DNA of 64,000 bases from Mycobacterium kyorinense (GTDB taxonomy: Bacteria; Actinomycetota; Actinomycetes; Mycobacteriales; Mycobacteriaceae): positions 1 through 64,000 of the forward strand of contig NZ_LQPE01000007.1 of the NCBI RefSeq assembly GCF_002101735.1, given 5' to 3'. Positions 40,807 through 49,150 of this stretch are shown piece after piece (position 1 is the first letter of the stretch; every line of letters starts with the position of its first letter). Under the pieces are notes generated by a model that searched no databases, had not been told where the DNA came from, and saw only the letters and a list, made by a program, of their open reading frames with translations. The position numbers were made by a program, and so were the translations under genes.

Positions 40807-41717
40807 GCGACCAGCGGCAGTAGGGCCTCGCCGGCCGCGGCGATAACGCCGGGTGTGTAGAACGGCATGTTGATGATGACGGTGTCGATTCCGGCGTCCA
40901 GCACCTTGGCTTGTACCTGTTCGCCGATGTAGTCCGGGCTGCCCGCCAGCATCCGCCCGCTCATCTCGGCCGGGATCTGGTCCGGTTTGGCGTTCTCGTC
41001 GACCAGCACGGTGAGCAGCATGCTGGTCTGCAGCGTCGACCGGTCACGGCCGGCCTCGTCACAGCGTTTGGCCAGCGCGTCGAGCTTGCCCCGTAGCTCG
41101 TCGAAGCCGCCGATGATGTTGAGGTGGTCGGCGTAGCGCGCGGCGATGGAAAACGTCTTCTTCTCGCCGCTGCCCCCGATCAGGATCGGGATGCGGTCGC
41201 GGTAACGGGGATTCGCGATGGCCGATTCGGTCGTGTACCAGTCGCCGGAGAACGTCGACGGCTCGCCCTTGATCATCGGGTCCAGAATCTTCAATGCCTC
41301 CTCCAGCCGGTTGAACCGGTCGGTGAAGGAACCGAATTCGAAGCCCAGCTGACGATGTTCGAGCTCGAACCAGCCGGTACCTACGCTGAGGATCGCCCGG
41401 CCGGCGCTGACCACATCCAACGTTGTGATGATCTTTGCCAGCAACGTCGGGTTCCGGTAGGTGTTGCCAGTTATCAAGGCGCCCAATTGAACTCGCTCGG
41501 TGGCTGTCGCCAAGGCGCCCAATGCCGTGTAAGCCTCCAGCATCGGCTGGTCAGGAGAGCCCAGCATGGGCAGCTGGTAGAAGTGGTCCATCACGAAAAC
41601 CGCGTCGAATCCAGCGGATTCGGCCTCGCGAGCTTGCGCGATCACAGTGGGGAAGAGCTGCTCGACGCCGGTGCCGTAGCTGAAGTTCGGGATCTGTAAT
41701 CCCAGCCGAATAGTCAC
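40803..41717 (-). CDS. F420-dependent LLM-class oxidoreductase (Rv1855c-like)
   Basis: Luciferase-like TIM-barrel oxidoreductase of 304 residues (Rv1855c, about 307). Characteristic segments are MTIRLGLQIPNFSYGTG, FDAVFVMDHFYQLP, LGALITGNTYRNPTLLAKIITTLDVVSAGRAILSVGTGWFELEH and IPILIGGSGEKKT. The family uses reduced F420 or FMN; the substrate is unknown. The start is the GTG at 41717. The SDR gene upstream ends 26 bases before, so the two are probably co-transcribed. Confidence 0.9.
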   Translation of the reverse strand: MTIRLGLQIPNFSYGTGVEQLFPTVIAQAREAESAGFDAVFVMDHFYQLPMLGSPDQPMLEAYTALGALATATERVQLGALITGNTYRNPTLLAKIITTLDVVSAGRAILSVGTGWFELEHRQLGFEFGSFTDRFNRLEEALKILDPMIKGEPSTFSGDWYTTESAIANPRYRDRIPILIGGSGEKKTFSIAARYADHLNIIGGFDELRGKLDALAKRCDEAGRDRSTLQTSMLLTVLVDENAKPDQIPAEMSGRMLAGSPDYIGEQVQAKVLDAGIDTVIINMPFYTPGVIAAAGEALLPLVA

Positions 41718-41743
41718 GCTACGTACCGTAGCGTCAACAACAG

Positions 41744-42421
41744 CTACGCGAAATGCGCCAGCGCGCCGTGGCTGACGTGCAGCAGCTGGCCGGTGATGTG
41801 GCGAGCCGCCGGAGTGGTGAGGAACAGCGCCATCCGGGCGACCTCGGCGGCGGCCGGTGGCGGCGTGCTACTCAGGCCCTCGTAGCCGGGCTGCGCGCTG
41901 CGGCCCGCCGCGACGGCGTTGATCGTGATGCCGCGGGTGCCGAACACCGTTGACTGGCCGGCGACCCAGTTGGCGAGCGCGGCCTTGACCGCGGCGTCGG
42001 CGCTGCCGGGGTGCGGGTTTTCCGGCACGACGCTGACGATCGAACCGCCCGACCGCAGATGGTCGCCGACGGCCTGCACGGTCAGCACCGCCGAGAGCAC
42101 GGTGGCGTCCAGCGCGCTGCGCCACGCGCCGGCCAGGTCGGCCAGCGTGTAGGCCCGCGGGTCACCGGCGTCCCACCGCGGCGCCGGCACGTTGACGATC
42201 GTGTCCAGGTGATGCGGGAACAGGCCGCGGACCTCGGTCAGGCTTTCCGGGTCGGTGACGTCGCAGACGATGGCGTCGGCGTCGAGCTCCTTGGCGGCCA
42301 CCTCCAGGTCGTCGCGGCGCGCGCCGACCAGCGTCACCTTGTGGCCGGCATCGCGAAAGCCTTCGGCAACGACGCGCCCCTGTTCGGTGTCGCCCCCGGT
42401 GACCAGCACCTCCACCGCCAT
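41744..42421 (-). CDS. Atypical short-chain dehydrogenase/reductase (Rv1856c-like)
   Basis: SDR-fold protein of 225 residues, equal to Rv1856c. The Rossmann start VLVTGGDTEQGRVVAEGF departs from TGxxxGxG, with Glu where the second Gly should be. The catalytic YxxxK is missing: the region reads SADAAVKAALANW, keeping the Lys but not the Tyr. The C-terminal FLTTPAARHITGQLLHVSHGAL is normal SDR. It may be a non-catalytic or altered SDR. The ATG at 42421 has AGGAGG close upstream (GAGGAGGTC before it on the - strand). Confidence 0.87.
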   Translation of the reverse strand: MAVEVLVTGGDTEQGRVVAEGFRDAGHKVTLVGARRDDLEVAAKELDADAIVCDVTDPESLTEVRGLFPHHLDTIVNVPAPRWDAGDPRAYTLADLAGAWRSALDATVLSAVLTVQAVGDHLRSGGSIVSVVPENPHPGSADAAVKAALANWVAGQSTVFGTRGITINAVAAGRSAQPGYEGLSSTPPPAAAEVARMALFLTTPAARHITGQLLHVSHGALAHFA

Positions 42422-42436
42422 GACCTCCTCGTGTTA

Positions 42437-42463
42437 GCGCTGAATCCAGCTAGAGCTCAGCGC
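42437..42463. promoter_or_regulatory. Inverted repeat in the Rv1856c / modA divergent gap
   Basis: GCGCTGA at 42437-42443 and TCAGCGC at 42457-42463 form a perfect 7-bp inverted repeat with a 13-base spacer, 16 bases from the SDR start and 137 bases before modA. It is a plausible operator for the divergent promoters. No ModE consensus is recognised. Confidence 0.4.
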
Positions 42464-42600
42464 ATGATGGCGTCGATCCCGGTCAATGTTACTGGACAGT
42501 AGCTACCCGCGGAACTCCGGACGCGCCACCGAAGCGGACAACATTGGATAACGGTTCGACCGTCGCGCGACGGCCTCCGCGACCAGCTAGGTTTGACGGC

Positions 42601-43395
42601 ATGCGTCGGTCCTGGCTGCTCGCCGGCTTTGCGTCGTTGCTCGTGGTCGCGAATCTGGCCGGGTGTGGTTCGAAATCCTCGTCCCCGTCGGCGTCGACGT
42701 CGTCGTCAGCGCCGCCGCCCGGGCAGTCGATCCTGGTGTTTGCCGCCGCCTCGCTGAAGCCGTCGTTCACCCAGATCGGTGAGCACTTCAAGACCGACAA
42801 CCCCGGCGCCAGCGTCGATTTCAATTTCGCGGGCTCCTCGGAGCTGGCGACGCAGCTGACGCAGGGCGCCGCCGCGGACGTCTTCGCATCGGCGGACACC
42901 GCGCAAATGGACACCGTCGCCAGCGCCGGACTGCTCAACGGAACTCCGGTCAATTTCGCGTCGAACACCTTGGTCATCGTGACGGCGCCGGGTAATCCGA
43001 AGAAGGTCGAGTCGTTCGCCGACCTCGCCAAACCGGGGCTCAGCGTGGTGGTGTGCCAGCAGCCGGTTCCCTGCGGAGCCGCCGCGCAGCGCATCGAGGA
43101 CAAGACGGGCGTGCATCTCAGCCCGGTCAGCGAGGAACCGAATGTGACCGACGTCCTGGGCAAGGTGACCAGCGGGCAGGCCGACGCCGGGCTGGTCTAC
43201 ATCACCGACGCGGTCAACGCCGGCGACAAGGTCGCGACGGTGAAGTTTCCCGAGTCCGCCGACGCGGTCAACGTCTATCCGATCGCGGTGCTCAAGAAGG
43301 CACCCCACGCCGCGCTGGCGCAGAAGTTCGTCGACCTGGTGACCGGCGAAACCGGGCAGAAGATCCTGGACCAGGCCGGATTCGCCAAGCCCTGA
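42601..43395 (+). CDS. modA: Molybdate-binding lipoprotein ModA
   Basis: Extracytoplasmic solute-binding protein of 264 residues (Rv1857). A lipoprotein signal peptide ends in the lipobox LAGC (Cys22), so the mature protein is anchored by lipid. A Ser/Pro-rich linker precedes the molybdate-binding fold: ILVFAAASLKPSF, NFAGSSELATQL, GAAADVFASADTAQMD and DAGLVYITDAV, all standard ModA segments with Ser ligands. It delivers molybdate or tungstate to ModBC for molybdenum cofactor enzymes. modB starts 9 bases downstream. Confidence 0.94.
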   Translation: MRRSWLLAGFASLLVVANLAGCGSKSSSPSASTSSSAPPPGQSILVFAAASLKPSFTQIGEHFKTDNPGASVDFNFAGSSELATQLTQGAAADVFASADTAQMDTVASAGLLNGTPVNFASNTLVIVTAPGNPKKVESFADLAKPGLSVVVCQQPVPCGAAAQRIEDKTGVHLSPVSEEPNVTDVLGKVTSGQADAGLVYITDAVNAGDKVATVKFPESADAVNVYPIAVLKKAPHAALAQKFVDLVTGETGQKILDQAGFAKP

Positions 43396-43404
43396 CGAGC
43401 AGCG

Positions 43405-44199
43405 TTGAACGCGCCATCGGGACTGCCGCGCTGGGTGTATCTCCCCGCCGCCGCGGGGATGGTGTTCGTCGTGCTGCCGCTGCTGGCCGTCGCGGTCAAG
43501 GTCGACTGGCCGCATTTCTGGTCGCTGATCACGAGCCCGTCGTCGCGCACGGCGCTGCTGCTGAGCATCAAGACGGCGGCCGCCAGCACCGCCCTGTGCG
43601 TGCTGCTCGGCGTACCGATGGCGTTGGTGCTGGCACGCAGCCGCGCGCGGCTGGTGCGGTGGCTGCGACCGGCCATCCTGCTGCCGCTGGTGTTGCCGCC
43701 CGTGGTCGGTGGCATCGCGCTGCTGTACGCGTTCGGGCGGCTCGGGCTGATCGGACGGTACCTGGACGCGGCGGGCATCAGCATCGCGTTCACCACCACC
43801 GCGGTGGTGCTGGCGCAGACGTTCGTCTCGCTGCCGTTTCTGGTCATCGCGCTGGAGGGCGCGGCCCGCACGGCGGGCGCCGACTACGAGGTGGTGGCGG
43901 CGACGCTGGGTGCCCGGCCGGGGACGGTGTGGTGGCGGGTGACGCTGCCGCTGCTGTTGCCCGGTCTGGTTTCGGGTGCGGTGCTGGCGTTCGCCCGTTC
44001 GCTCGGGGAATTCGGTGCGACGCTGACGTTCGCCGGCTCGCGCCAAGGCGTGACGCGGACGCTGCCGCTGGAGATCTATCTGCAGCGGGTCAGTGACGCC
44101 GACGCGGCGGTCGCCTTGTCGATTCTGTTGGTGGTGGTCGCGGCGGTCGTGGTGCTCGGGGTGGGCAGCCGCCGCCTGACCGGAGTCGGTGCCGGATGA
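43405..44199 (+). CDS. modB: Molybdate ABC transporter permease ModB
   Basis: Permease of 264 residues, the same as Rv1858, with about six membrane helices. The cytoplasmic coupling loop is [37 protein letters not shown] (about 150-187), the EAA motif that contacts ModC. The start is a TTG at 43405 (protein start [12 protein letters not shown]). It ends in an ATGA overlap with modC. Confidence 0.93.
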   Translation: MNAPSGLPRWVYLPAAAGMVFVVLPLLAVAVKVDWPHFWSLITSPSSRTALLLSIKTAAASTALCVLLGVPMALVLARSRARLVRWLRPAILLPLVLPPVVGGIALLYAFGRLGLIGRYLDAAGISIAFTTTAVVLAQTFVSLPFLVIALEGAARTAGADYEVVAATLGARPGTVWWRVTLPLLLPGLVSGAVLAFARSLGEFGATLTFAGSRQGVTRTLPLEIYLQRVSDADAAVALSILLVVVAAVVVLGVGSRRLTGVGAG

Positions 44200-45311
44200 C
44201 CGCATTGCAGCTTCGTGCCGTGGTCGCCGAACGCCAGCTGGACGTGGAGTTCTCGGTATCCCCGGGCGAAGTGCTGGCCATGCTGGGACCGAATGGGGCC
44301 GGCAAGTCGACGGCGTTGCATGTGATCGCGGGGCTGGTTCGGCCCGATGCGGGGCATGTCCGGCTGGGCGATCGCACGCTCACCGACACCGCTATCGGGT
44401 TGCACATGGCGACCCATCGGCGCCGTGTCGGGCTGCTGCTGCAGGATCCGCTGCTGTTTCCGCACATGAGCGTGGCGGCCAATGTGGCGTTCGGACCGCA
44501 CAGCCGTCGCCGCGGATGGCGGGGGATGCGCGGCGCGGGGCGAGCCTCGGCGATGCATTGGCTGCGCGAGGTGGACGCCGAGCAACTGGCCGATCGCCGG
44601 CCGCGTCAACTTTCCGGCGGCCAGGCTCAGCGGGTGGCGATCGCGCGGGCATTGGCCGCCGAACCCGACGTGCTGCTACTCGACGAGCCGCTGTCGGGTC
44701 TCGACGTCGCGGCGGCCGCGGGCATCCGCGGGCTGCTCCGCAAGATCGTCACCCGGGACGCACGCGCCACCATCCTGGTGACGCACGACCTGCTGGACGT
44801 CGTCACGCTGGCCGATCGGGTGCTGGTGCTCGAGTCGGGGAAGATCGCCGAAATCGGCTCGGCGGCTGAGGTTTTGGCAGCGCCGCGCAGCCATTTCGGC
44901 GCGCGGATCGCCGGTGTCAATCTGGTCAACGGAACGATCGGCGACGACGGCAGTCTGCGGGACTGCGCGGGGAACCACTGGCACGGAACCGCGGTCGACG
45001 AACTGGCCGGAGGACAGCATGCGGTGGCGGTATTCACTCCGGCGGCGGTGGCCGTATACCGGGATCCGCCGCAGGGCAGCCCCCGCAATACCGTCGAGCA
45101 GACCGTCGCCGAGCTGGACACCCGTGGACCTGCCGTTCGCGTGCGCGGCGCGGACCAACCGGATGGCGCGCCGGGCCTGGCCGCCGATGTCACGGCCGAG
45201 GCCGCCGCCGAGCTGCGGCTGACCCCCGGCCAGGCCGTCTGGTTCTCGGTCAAGGCTCAAGAGGTGGCGTTTTACACCGCACCGGCGCATCGCCGCGCCG
45301 CGCCTGCATAA
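44196..45311 (+). CDS. modC: Molybdate ABC transporter ATPase ModC
   Basis: ATPase of 371 residues (Rv1859, about 369). Walker A is GPNGAGKST (31-39), signature LSGGQAQR, Walker [11 protein letters not shown] and the switch His in LVTHD. A C-terminal TOBE domain (about 295-365) probably binds molybdate for regulation. It energises import through ModB. The ATG overlaps the modB stop by four bases. Confidence 0.94.
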   Translation: MTALQLRAVVAERQLDVEFSVSPGEVLAMLGPNGAGKSTALHVIAGLVRPDAGHVRLGDRTLTDTAIGLHMATHRRRVGLLLQDPLLFPHMSVAANVAFGPHSRRRGWRGMRGAGRASAMHWLREVDAEQLADRRPRQLSGGQAQRVAIARALAAEPDVLLLDEPLSGLDVAAAAGIRGLLRKIVTRDARATILVTHDLLDVVTLADRVLVLESGKIAEIGSAAEVLAAPRSHFGARIAGVNLVNGTIGDDGSLRDCAGNHWHGTAVDELAGGQHAVAVFTPAAVAVYRDPPQGSPRNTVEQTVAELDTRGPAVRVRGADQPDGAPGLAADVTAEAAAELRLTPGQAVWFSVKAQEVAFYTAPAHRRAAPA

Positions 45312-45383
45312 CAGCTGGCAAACAAATCACAATGTCAGCAATCCACACTTGCGTCACGGCTGTAACACGGTAGGTTCGTCGCC

Positions 45384-46433
45384 ATGAAGCAGGTGGACTC
45401 AACCTCGACACGTCCTAGGGCCTTCTGGGCAATGCTGGCAACCGCCGCGATAACCGGCGCCAGCGCCGCCACGATCGCATTGCCGGCAACGACAGCGAGC
45501 GCCGATCCGGTACCGCCGCCCGGCACCACTACACCGGCGCCCCCGCCGCCAGGGGGTGCCAACGCGGCGCCCGACACCGCGCCCGGGCCGGGCGGCCCGA
45601 GCGCTGCGCCGCCGACCGCCGACCCCGTCGCCGCTCCGCCGGCAACGGACCCCAACGCGACGCCGCCGGTGGCCGAACCCAACGCACCCGAACCCGGCCG
45701 CGTCGACAACCCGCCGGGCGGGTTCAGCTACGTCATTCCGGCCGGCTGGGTGGAATCGGATGCCACCCACCTCGACTACGGGTCGGCGCTGTTGAGCAAG
45801 GAGACCGGCCCGCCGCCCGCGCCCGGGCAGCCGCCCGCCGTCGCCAACGACACCCGCATCGTGCTCGGCAAGCTGGACCAAAAGCTTTATGCCAGCGCCG
45901 AAGCCGACAACGCCAAGGCCGCCACCCGGCTGGCCTCGGACATGGGTGAGTTCTTCATGCCCTACCCAGGCACCCGGATCAACCAGGCGAATGTCCCGCT
46001 GGCCGGTAACGGCGTCTCGGGCAGCGCGTCGTACTACGAGGTGAAGTTCAGCGACGCCAGCAAGCCGAACGGCCAGATCTGGACGGGCGTAATCGGTCCG
46101 AGCAACCCGACCGCGGCGCAAAGCGCACAAAAGCAGCGCTGGTTCGTGGTGTGGCTGGGTACGTCCAATGACCCGGTGGACCAAAACGCGGCCAAGGTGT
46201 TGGCCGAGTCGGTCCGCCCGATCGGCGCGCCACCGGCCGCAGCGCCGGGCACAGCCCCGGCTCCGGGAGCACCGGCAGCGCCGCCGGCAGCCCCGCCTGC
46301 CGCGCCGGGAGCACCAGCACCGGCGCCCAACGCTCCGGCGCCCAACGCTCCGCAACAGCAGCCGGCTCCGGCTCCCGCCGGGGAACAAGGTCCGGTCACG
46401 ACCTCGGCGACGGGAACCACGCGCACAGCGTGA
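45384..46433 (+). CDS. apa: Alanine/proline-rich secreted antigen Apa (45/47 kDa)
   Basis: Secreted protein of 349 residues (Rv1860, 325). It has a signal peptide of about 39 residues (ending TTASA before DPVPP). A Pro/Ala/Thr-rich N-terminal segment, a central folded domain ([27 protein letters not shown] onward, about 110-280) and a long Pro/Ala-rich tail with [10 protein letters not shown] repeats follow. In M. tuberculosis the Thr-rich parts are O-mannosylated, the protein is a fibronectin-binding adhesin and strong antigen, and it binds host lectins. The tail here is longer than in M. tuberculosis. Confidence 0.94.
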   Translation: MKQVDSTSTRPRAFWAMLATAAITGASAATIALPATTASADPVPPPGTTTPAPPPPGGANAAPDTAPGPGGPSAAPPTADPVAAPPATDPNATPPVAEPNAPEPGRVDNPPGGFSYVIPAGWVESDATHLDYGSALLSKETGPPPAPGQPPAVANDTRIVLGKLDQKLYASAEADNAKAATRLASDMGEFFMPYPGTRINQANVPLAGNGVSGSASYYEVKFSDASKPNGQIWTGVIGPSNPTAAQSAQKQRWFVVWLGTSNDPVDQNAAKVLAESVRPIGAPPAAAPGTAPAPGAPAAPPAAPPAAPGAPAPAPNAPAPNAPQQQPAPAPAGEQGPVTTSATGTTRTA

Positions 46434-46450
46434 TCGACCGCGTCCACTGT

Positions 46451-46498
46451 TGCCGACAAATGGTTACGCTGACGCGGTGTATCGAATAGCAGTCCAGC
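46451..46498 (+). promoter_or_regulatory. Duplicated upstream element, copy 1
   Basis: Contains GTTACGCTGACGCGGT (46463-46478) within a longer alignable block starting TGCCGA and ending CCAGC, 77-92 bases before the first GlsB-type gene. The same 16 bases recur before the second GlsB-type gene. Probably a shared promoter/regulator site. Confidence 0.55.
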
Positions 46499-46554
46499 AG
46501 CGGGCTCAACGTCTCGCCGTCCTGCTTGCAGGCCAATAGTCAAAGGAGCTGGCC

Positions 46555-46833
46555 GTGGTCTTGCACATCATTTGGATGATCATCCTGGGTCTCATCGTCG
46601 GTGCCGTCGCGCGGCTTATCGTGCCCGGCAGGCAGTCCATGGGTTTGATCGCAACGGCAGTGCTCGGGATCGTGGGAGCCTACGTCGGCGGCACGCTGGG
46701 CAGCGTGGTGTTCCCGCCGCACCAATTCGACATTCACCCGCCGATAAAACACTCCTTCTTGGGTGCGTTGGTCGGCGCGGTGATCTTGCTGCTGATCTAC
46801 AAGTTCGTCACCTCGCGCACACGAACCCTTTAG
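46555..46833 (+). CDS. GlsB/YeaQ/YmgE-family small membrane protein (Rv1861-like)
   Basis: Protein of 92 residues with three hydrophobic segments: IIWMIILGLIVGAVARLIVPG, GLIATAVLGIVGAYVGGTLG and SFLGALVGAVILLLIYKFV. This is the transglycosylase-associated/GlsB family, small envelope proteins linked to stress responses in other bacteria. The GTG at 46555 follows AAAGGAG nine bases upstream. It is paralogous to the gene at 46962, and both follow near-identical upstream elements, suggesting duplication of gene plus promoter. Confidence 0.88.
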   Translation: MVLHIIWMIILGLIVGAVARLIVPGRQSMGLIATAVLGIVGAYVGGTLGSVVFPPHQFDIHPPIKHSFLGALVGAVILLLIYKFVTSRTRTL

Positions 46834-46874
46834 CTACGCGGCTGGCTTCAGTTAAGTCGACCCGTGTCCAATAT

Positions 46875-46921
46875 GGCTGCCGAATCGTTACGCTGACGCG
46901 GTATACCGAGTGACAGGCCAG
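46875..46921 (+). promoter_or_regulatory. Duplicated upstream element, copy 2
   Basis: GTTACGCTGACGCGGT (46887-46902), then TATACCGA, sits 60-75 bases before the second GlsB-type gene. Alignment with copy 1 spans about 45 bases with few changes and one 3-base gap. Confidence 0.55.
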
Positions 46922-46961
46922 CGGAAGCGCTGGACTTGCCTCCGACAGCAAGGAGATCCGG

Positions 46962-47267
46962 ATGTACGTCACGGCAGCAACCGAGTTCCTCGCCCTGAAT
47001 CTCAACGGAAAGACCGGTATCGGTTGGATCGGGTACATCATCATCGGAGGCATCGCCGGTTGGCTCGCGAGCAAGTTCGTCAAGGGCGGCGGCTCCGGGA
47101 TCCTGATGGACATCGTGATTGGTGTCGTCGGCGCATTCATTGCCGGCCTCGTACTCAACCTGCTCGGCGTTGACGTCAACAGCGGCGGATATTGGTTCAC
47201 CTTCTTCGTTGCATTGGGCGGGGCCATCGTGCTGCTCTGGCTGGTGCGTCTGGTGCGACGGACCTGA
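46962..47267 (+). CDS. Second GlsB/YeaQ/YmgE-family small membrane protein
   Basis: Protein of 101 residues with the same three-helix plan: GIGWIGYIIIGGIAGWLASKFV, ILMDIVIGVVGAFIAGLVLNLLG and YWFTFFVALGGAIVLLWLVRLV. The first 15 residues are extra compared with its neighbour. The ATG at 46962 follows AAGGAG. It is similar to the 46555 gene in fold but diverged in sequence, so the duplication is not recent even though the upstream elements are well preserved. Confidence 0.86.
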   Translation: MYVTAATEFLALNLNGKTGIGWIGYIIIGGIAGWLASKFVKGGGSGILMDIVIGVVGAFIAGLVLNLLGVDVNSGGYWFTFFVALGGAIVLLWLVRLVRRT

Positions 47268-47330
47268 CGCGTAACCCGTTGCGGCTGTTGGCCGGCCGCC
47301 AGCCTCTCGCCGCCGCGGCATGATGGAGTG

Positions 47331-48359
47331 ATGGCGTCCGAGCCGGTTACCCCCACGATGAGTGCGTGGCGGGTGCGCAAACCCGGCCCAATGAACACCG
47401 GGCCGCTGGAACGGGTCACCGCCGAGGTGCCGCGTCCCGAGCCGTCCGAGTTGCTGGTGGCCGTGCGTGCCTGCGGGGTGTGTCGCACCGACCTGCACGT
47501 CACCGAGGGCGACCTGCCGGTGCACCGTGAGCAGGTGACGCCGGGGCACGAGGTGGTCGGGGAGGTCGTCGAGGTCGGAGCCGACGCCGGCGACGAGTTC
47601 GCCGTCGGTGACCGGGTCGGGATCGCGTGGCTGCGCCACACCTGCGGGACGTGCAAATACTGTCGCCGCGGCGACGAGAATTTGTGCCCGCAATCCCGCT
47701 ACACGGGCTGGGATGCCGACGGCGGGTATGCCGAATTCGCCACGGTGCCTGCGGCTTTCGCCCACCACTTGCCGAGCGGCTACCGCGACAGCGAACTGGC
47801 GCCGCTGCTGTGCGCCGGCATCATCGGCTACCGTTCGCTGTTGCGCGCCGAGTTGCCGCCGGGTGGCCGGCTGGGTCTCTACGGATTCGGCGGCAGCGCC
47901 CACATCACCGCACAGGTCGCGGTGGCGCAAGGCGCGGAGTTACATGTGATGACCCGCGGCGCCAAAGCACGAGAGCTCGCGCTGGAACTGGGCGCCGCCT
48001 CCGCGCAAGGCGCCGCCGACCCGCCGCCGGTACCACTCGACGCGGCGATCCTGTTCGCCCCGGTCGGCGACCTGGTGCTGCCCGCGCTGGAAGCGCTGGA
48101 CCGCGGCGGCACGCTGGCGATCGCCGGCATCCACCTCAGCGACATCCCGACCCTCAACTACCAGCGACACCTGTTCCAGGAGCGCCAGATTCGCTCCGTG
48201 ACGTCGAACACCCGCGCCGACGCCCGGGCCTTCCTCGAGTTCGCCGGCCAGCATCACATCAACGTGACCACACCGGAATACCCTCTGGGCCAAGCAGATC
48301 GGGCGCTCACCGATCTCAGCGAGGGCCGCATCGCCGGGGCGGCGGTTCTGCTGGTTTAG
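47331..48359 (+). CDS. adhA: Zinc-dependent alcohol dehydrogenase AdhA
   Basis: Medium-chain dehydrogenase of 342 residues (Rv1862, about 346). Catalytic zinc ligands are Cys48 in [11 protein letters not shown] and His in [10 protein letters not shown]. Structural-zinc cysteines are in [15 protein letters not shown]. The NAD(P) fold is [17 protein letters not shown] (Gly-rich, with Ser-Ala in place of the usual third Gly). It oxidises primary alcohols or reduces aldehydes. I start at the ATG at 47331, with GGAG just upstream; a GTG at 47328 is an alternative. Confidence 0.92.
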   Translation: MASEPVTPTMSAWRVRKPGPMNTGPLERVTAEVPRPEPSELLVAVRACGVCRTDLHVTEGDLPVHREQVTPGHEVVGEVVEVGADAGDEFAVGDRVGIAWLRHTCGTCKYCRRGDENLCPQSRYTGWDADGGYAEFATVPAAFAHHLPSGYRDSELAPLLCAGIIGYRSLLRAELPPGGRLGLYGFGGSAHITAQVAVAQGAELHVMTRGAKARELALELGAASAQGAADPPPVPLDAAILFAPVGDLVLPALEALDRGGTLAIAGIHLSDIPTLNYQRHLFQERQIRSVTSNTRADARAFLEFAGQHHINVTTPEYPLGQADRALTDLSEGRIAGAAVLLV

Positions 48360-48399
48360 GCGCGATAATCGTCGCTCAGCGCACAAAACCGCGCCGAAA

Positions 48400-49146
48400 T
48401 CACGTGGACAGGTGCCACACCAGCGCGGCGGCCAAGGCGCCCAACCCGTTGCACGACCAGTGCAATGCGATCGGCGCGATCAGGCTTCCGCTGCGCCGCC
48501 GCAGCCAGCTGAACACGAAGCCCGCCACGGCCGTAGCGCACACCGCCAACGTCACTCCGGCCAGCATGCCGACAATCCCGCCGCCGAACAGCCGGGTGAA
48601 GCCGACGTTGCTGCTGGTCAGTCCCAACGACGTTGCGACGTGCCACAGTCCGAACAGCAGCGACCCCGCCACCGCGACACCGCGAAATCCCCACGCCCGG
48701 TTCAACGCTCCGTGCAGCACCCCGCGGAACGCCAGCTCCTCCGGGATCACCGTCTGCAGCGGAATGATGATCATCGACGCGATCAGTGCGCCCGAGATCG
48801 TCGCGTAGTGGTTGTTCATGAACATCGGCCGAGTGATCGGCAGCGCCACACCGACCGCGATCACCGACATCACGACGGTCACGGCGGCCAGCGCATAACC
48901 CAACCCCGCCCGCCAGTGTTCGCGACCGAGGCCGAGCTCGGCCCAGCCTAAACCGTTGCAGCGCAGCAGGATTACCAAGCCGACGGCGGCGGCCGGCACG
49001 GTGACCAGACCCGCCCACGGCGTGGTGAAGTGCGCTATCAGGTTGGTCAGCGCCAACACCACGACGACGACGGCAACGTCGACGTACACCCGAAAGCGGT
49101 GCAGCGCCGAAAGCTGCACCGCCAGCGGGTGTGGTTCGGTGGCCAT
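48400..49146 (-). CDS. CPBP-family membrane protease (Rv1863c-like)
   Basis: Membrane protein of 248 residues with about seven helices, CAAX-protease/bacteriocin-processing family. The three motifs are present: EELAFRG (about 137), FGLWHV (about 168) and HWSCN (about 234), giving Glu-Glu and His residues for an intramembrane active site. The substrate is unknown. It matches Rv1863c. On the - strand it begins 4 bases after the phosphoketolase stop codon, so the two are probably one transcript. Confidence 0.88.
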   Translation of the reverse strand: MATEPHPLAVQLSALHRFRVYVDVAVVVVVLALTNLIAHFTTPWAGLVTVPAAAVGLVILLRCNGLGWAELGLGREHWRAGLGYALAAVTVVMSVIAVGVALPITRPMFMNNHYATISGALIASMIIIPLQTVIPEELAFRGVLHGALNRAWGFRGVAVAGSLLFGLWHVATSLGLTSSNVGFTRLFGGGIVGMLAGVTLAVCATAVAGFVFSWLRRRSGSLIAPIALHWSCNGLGALAAALVWHLST

Positions 49147-49150
49147 TTCC

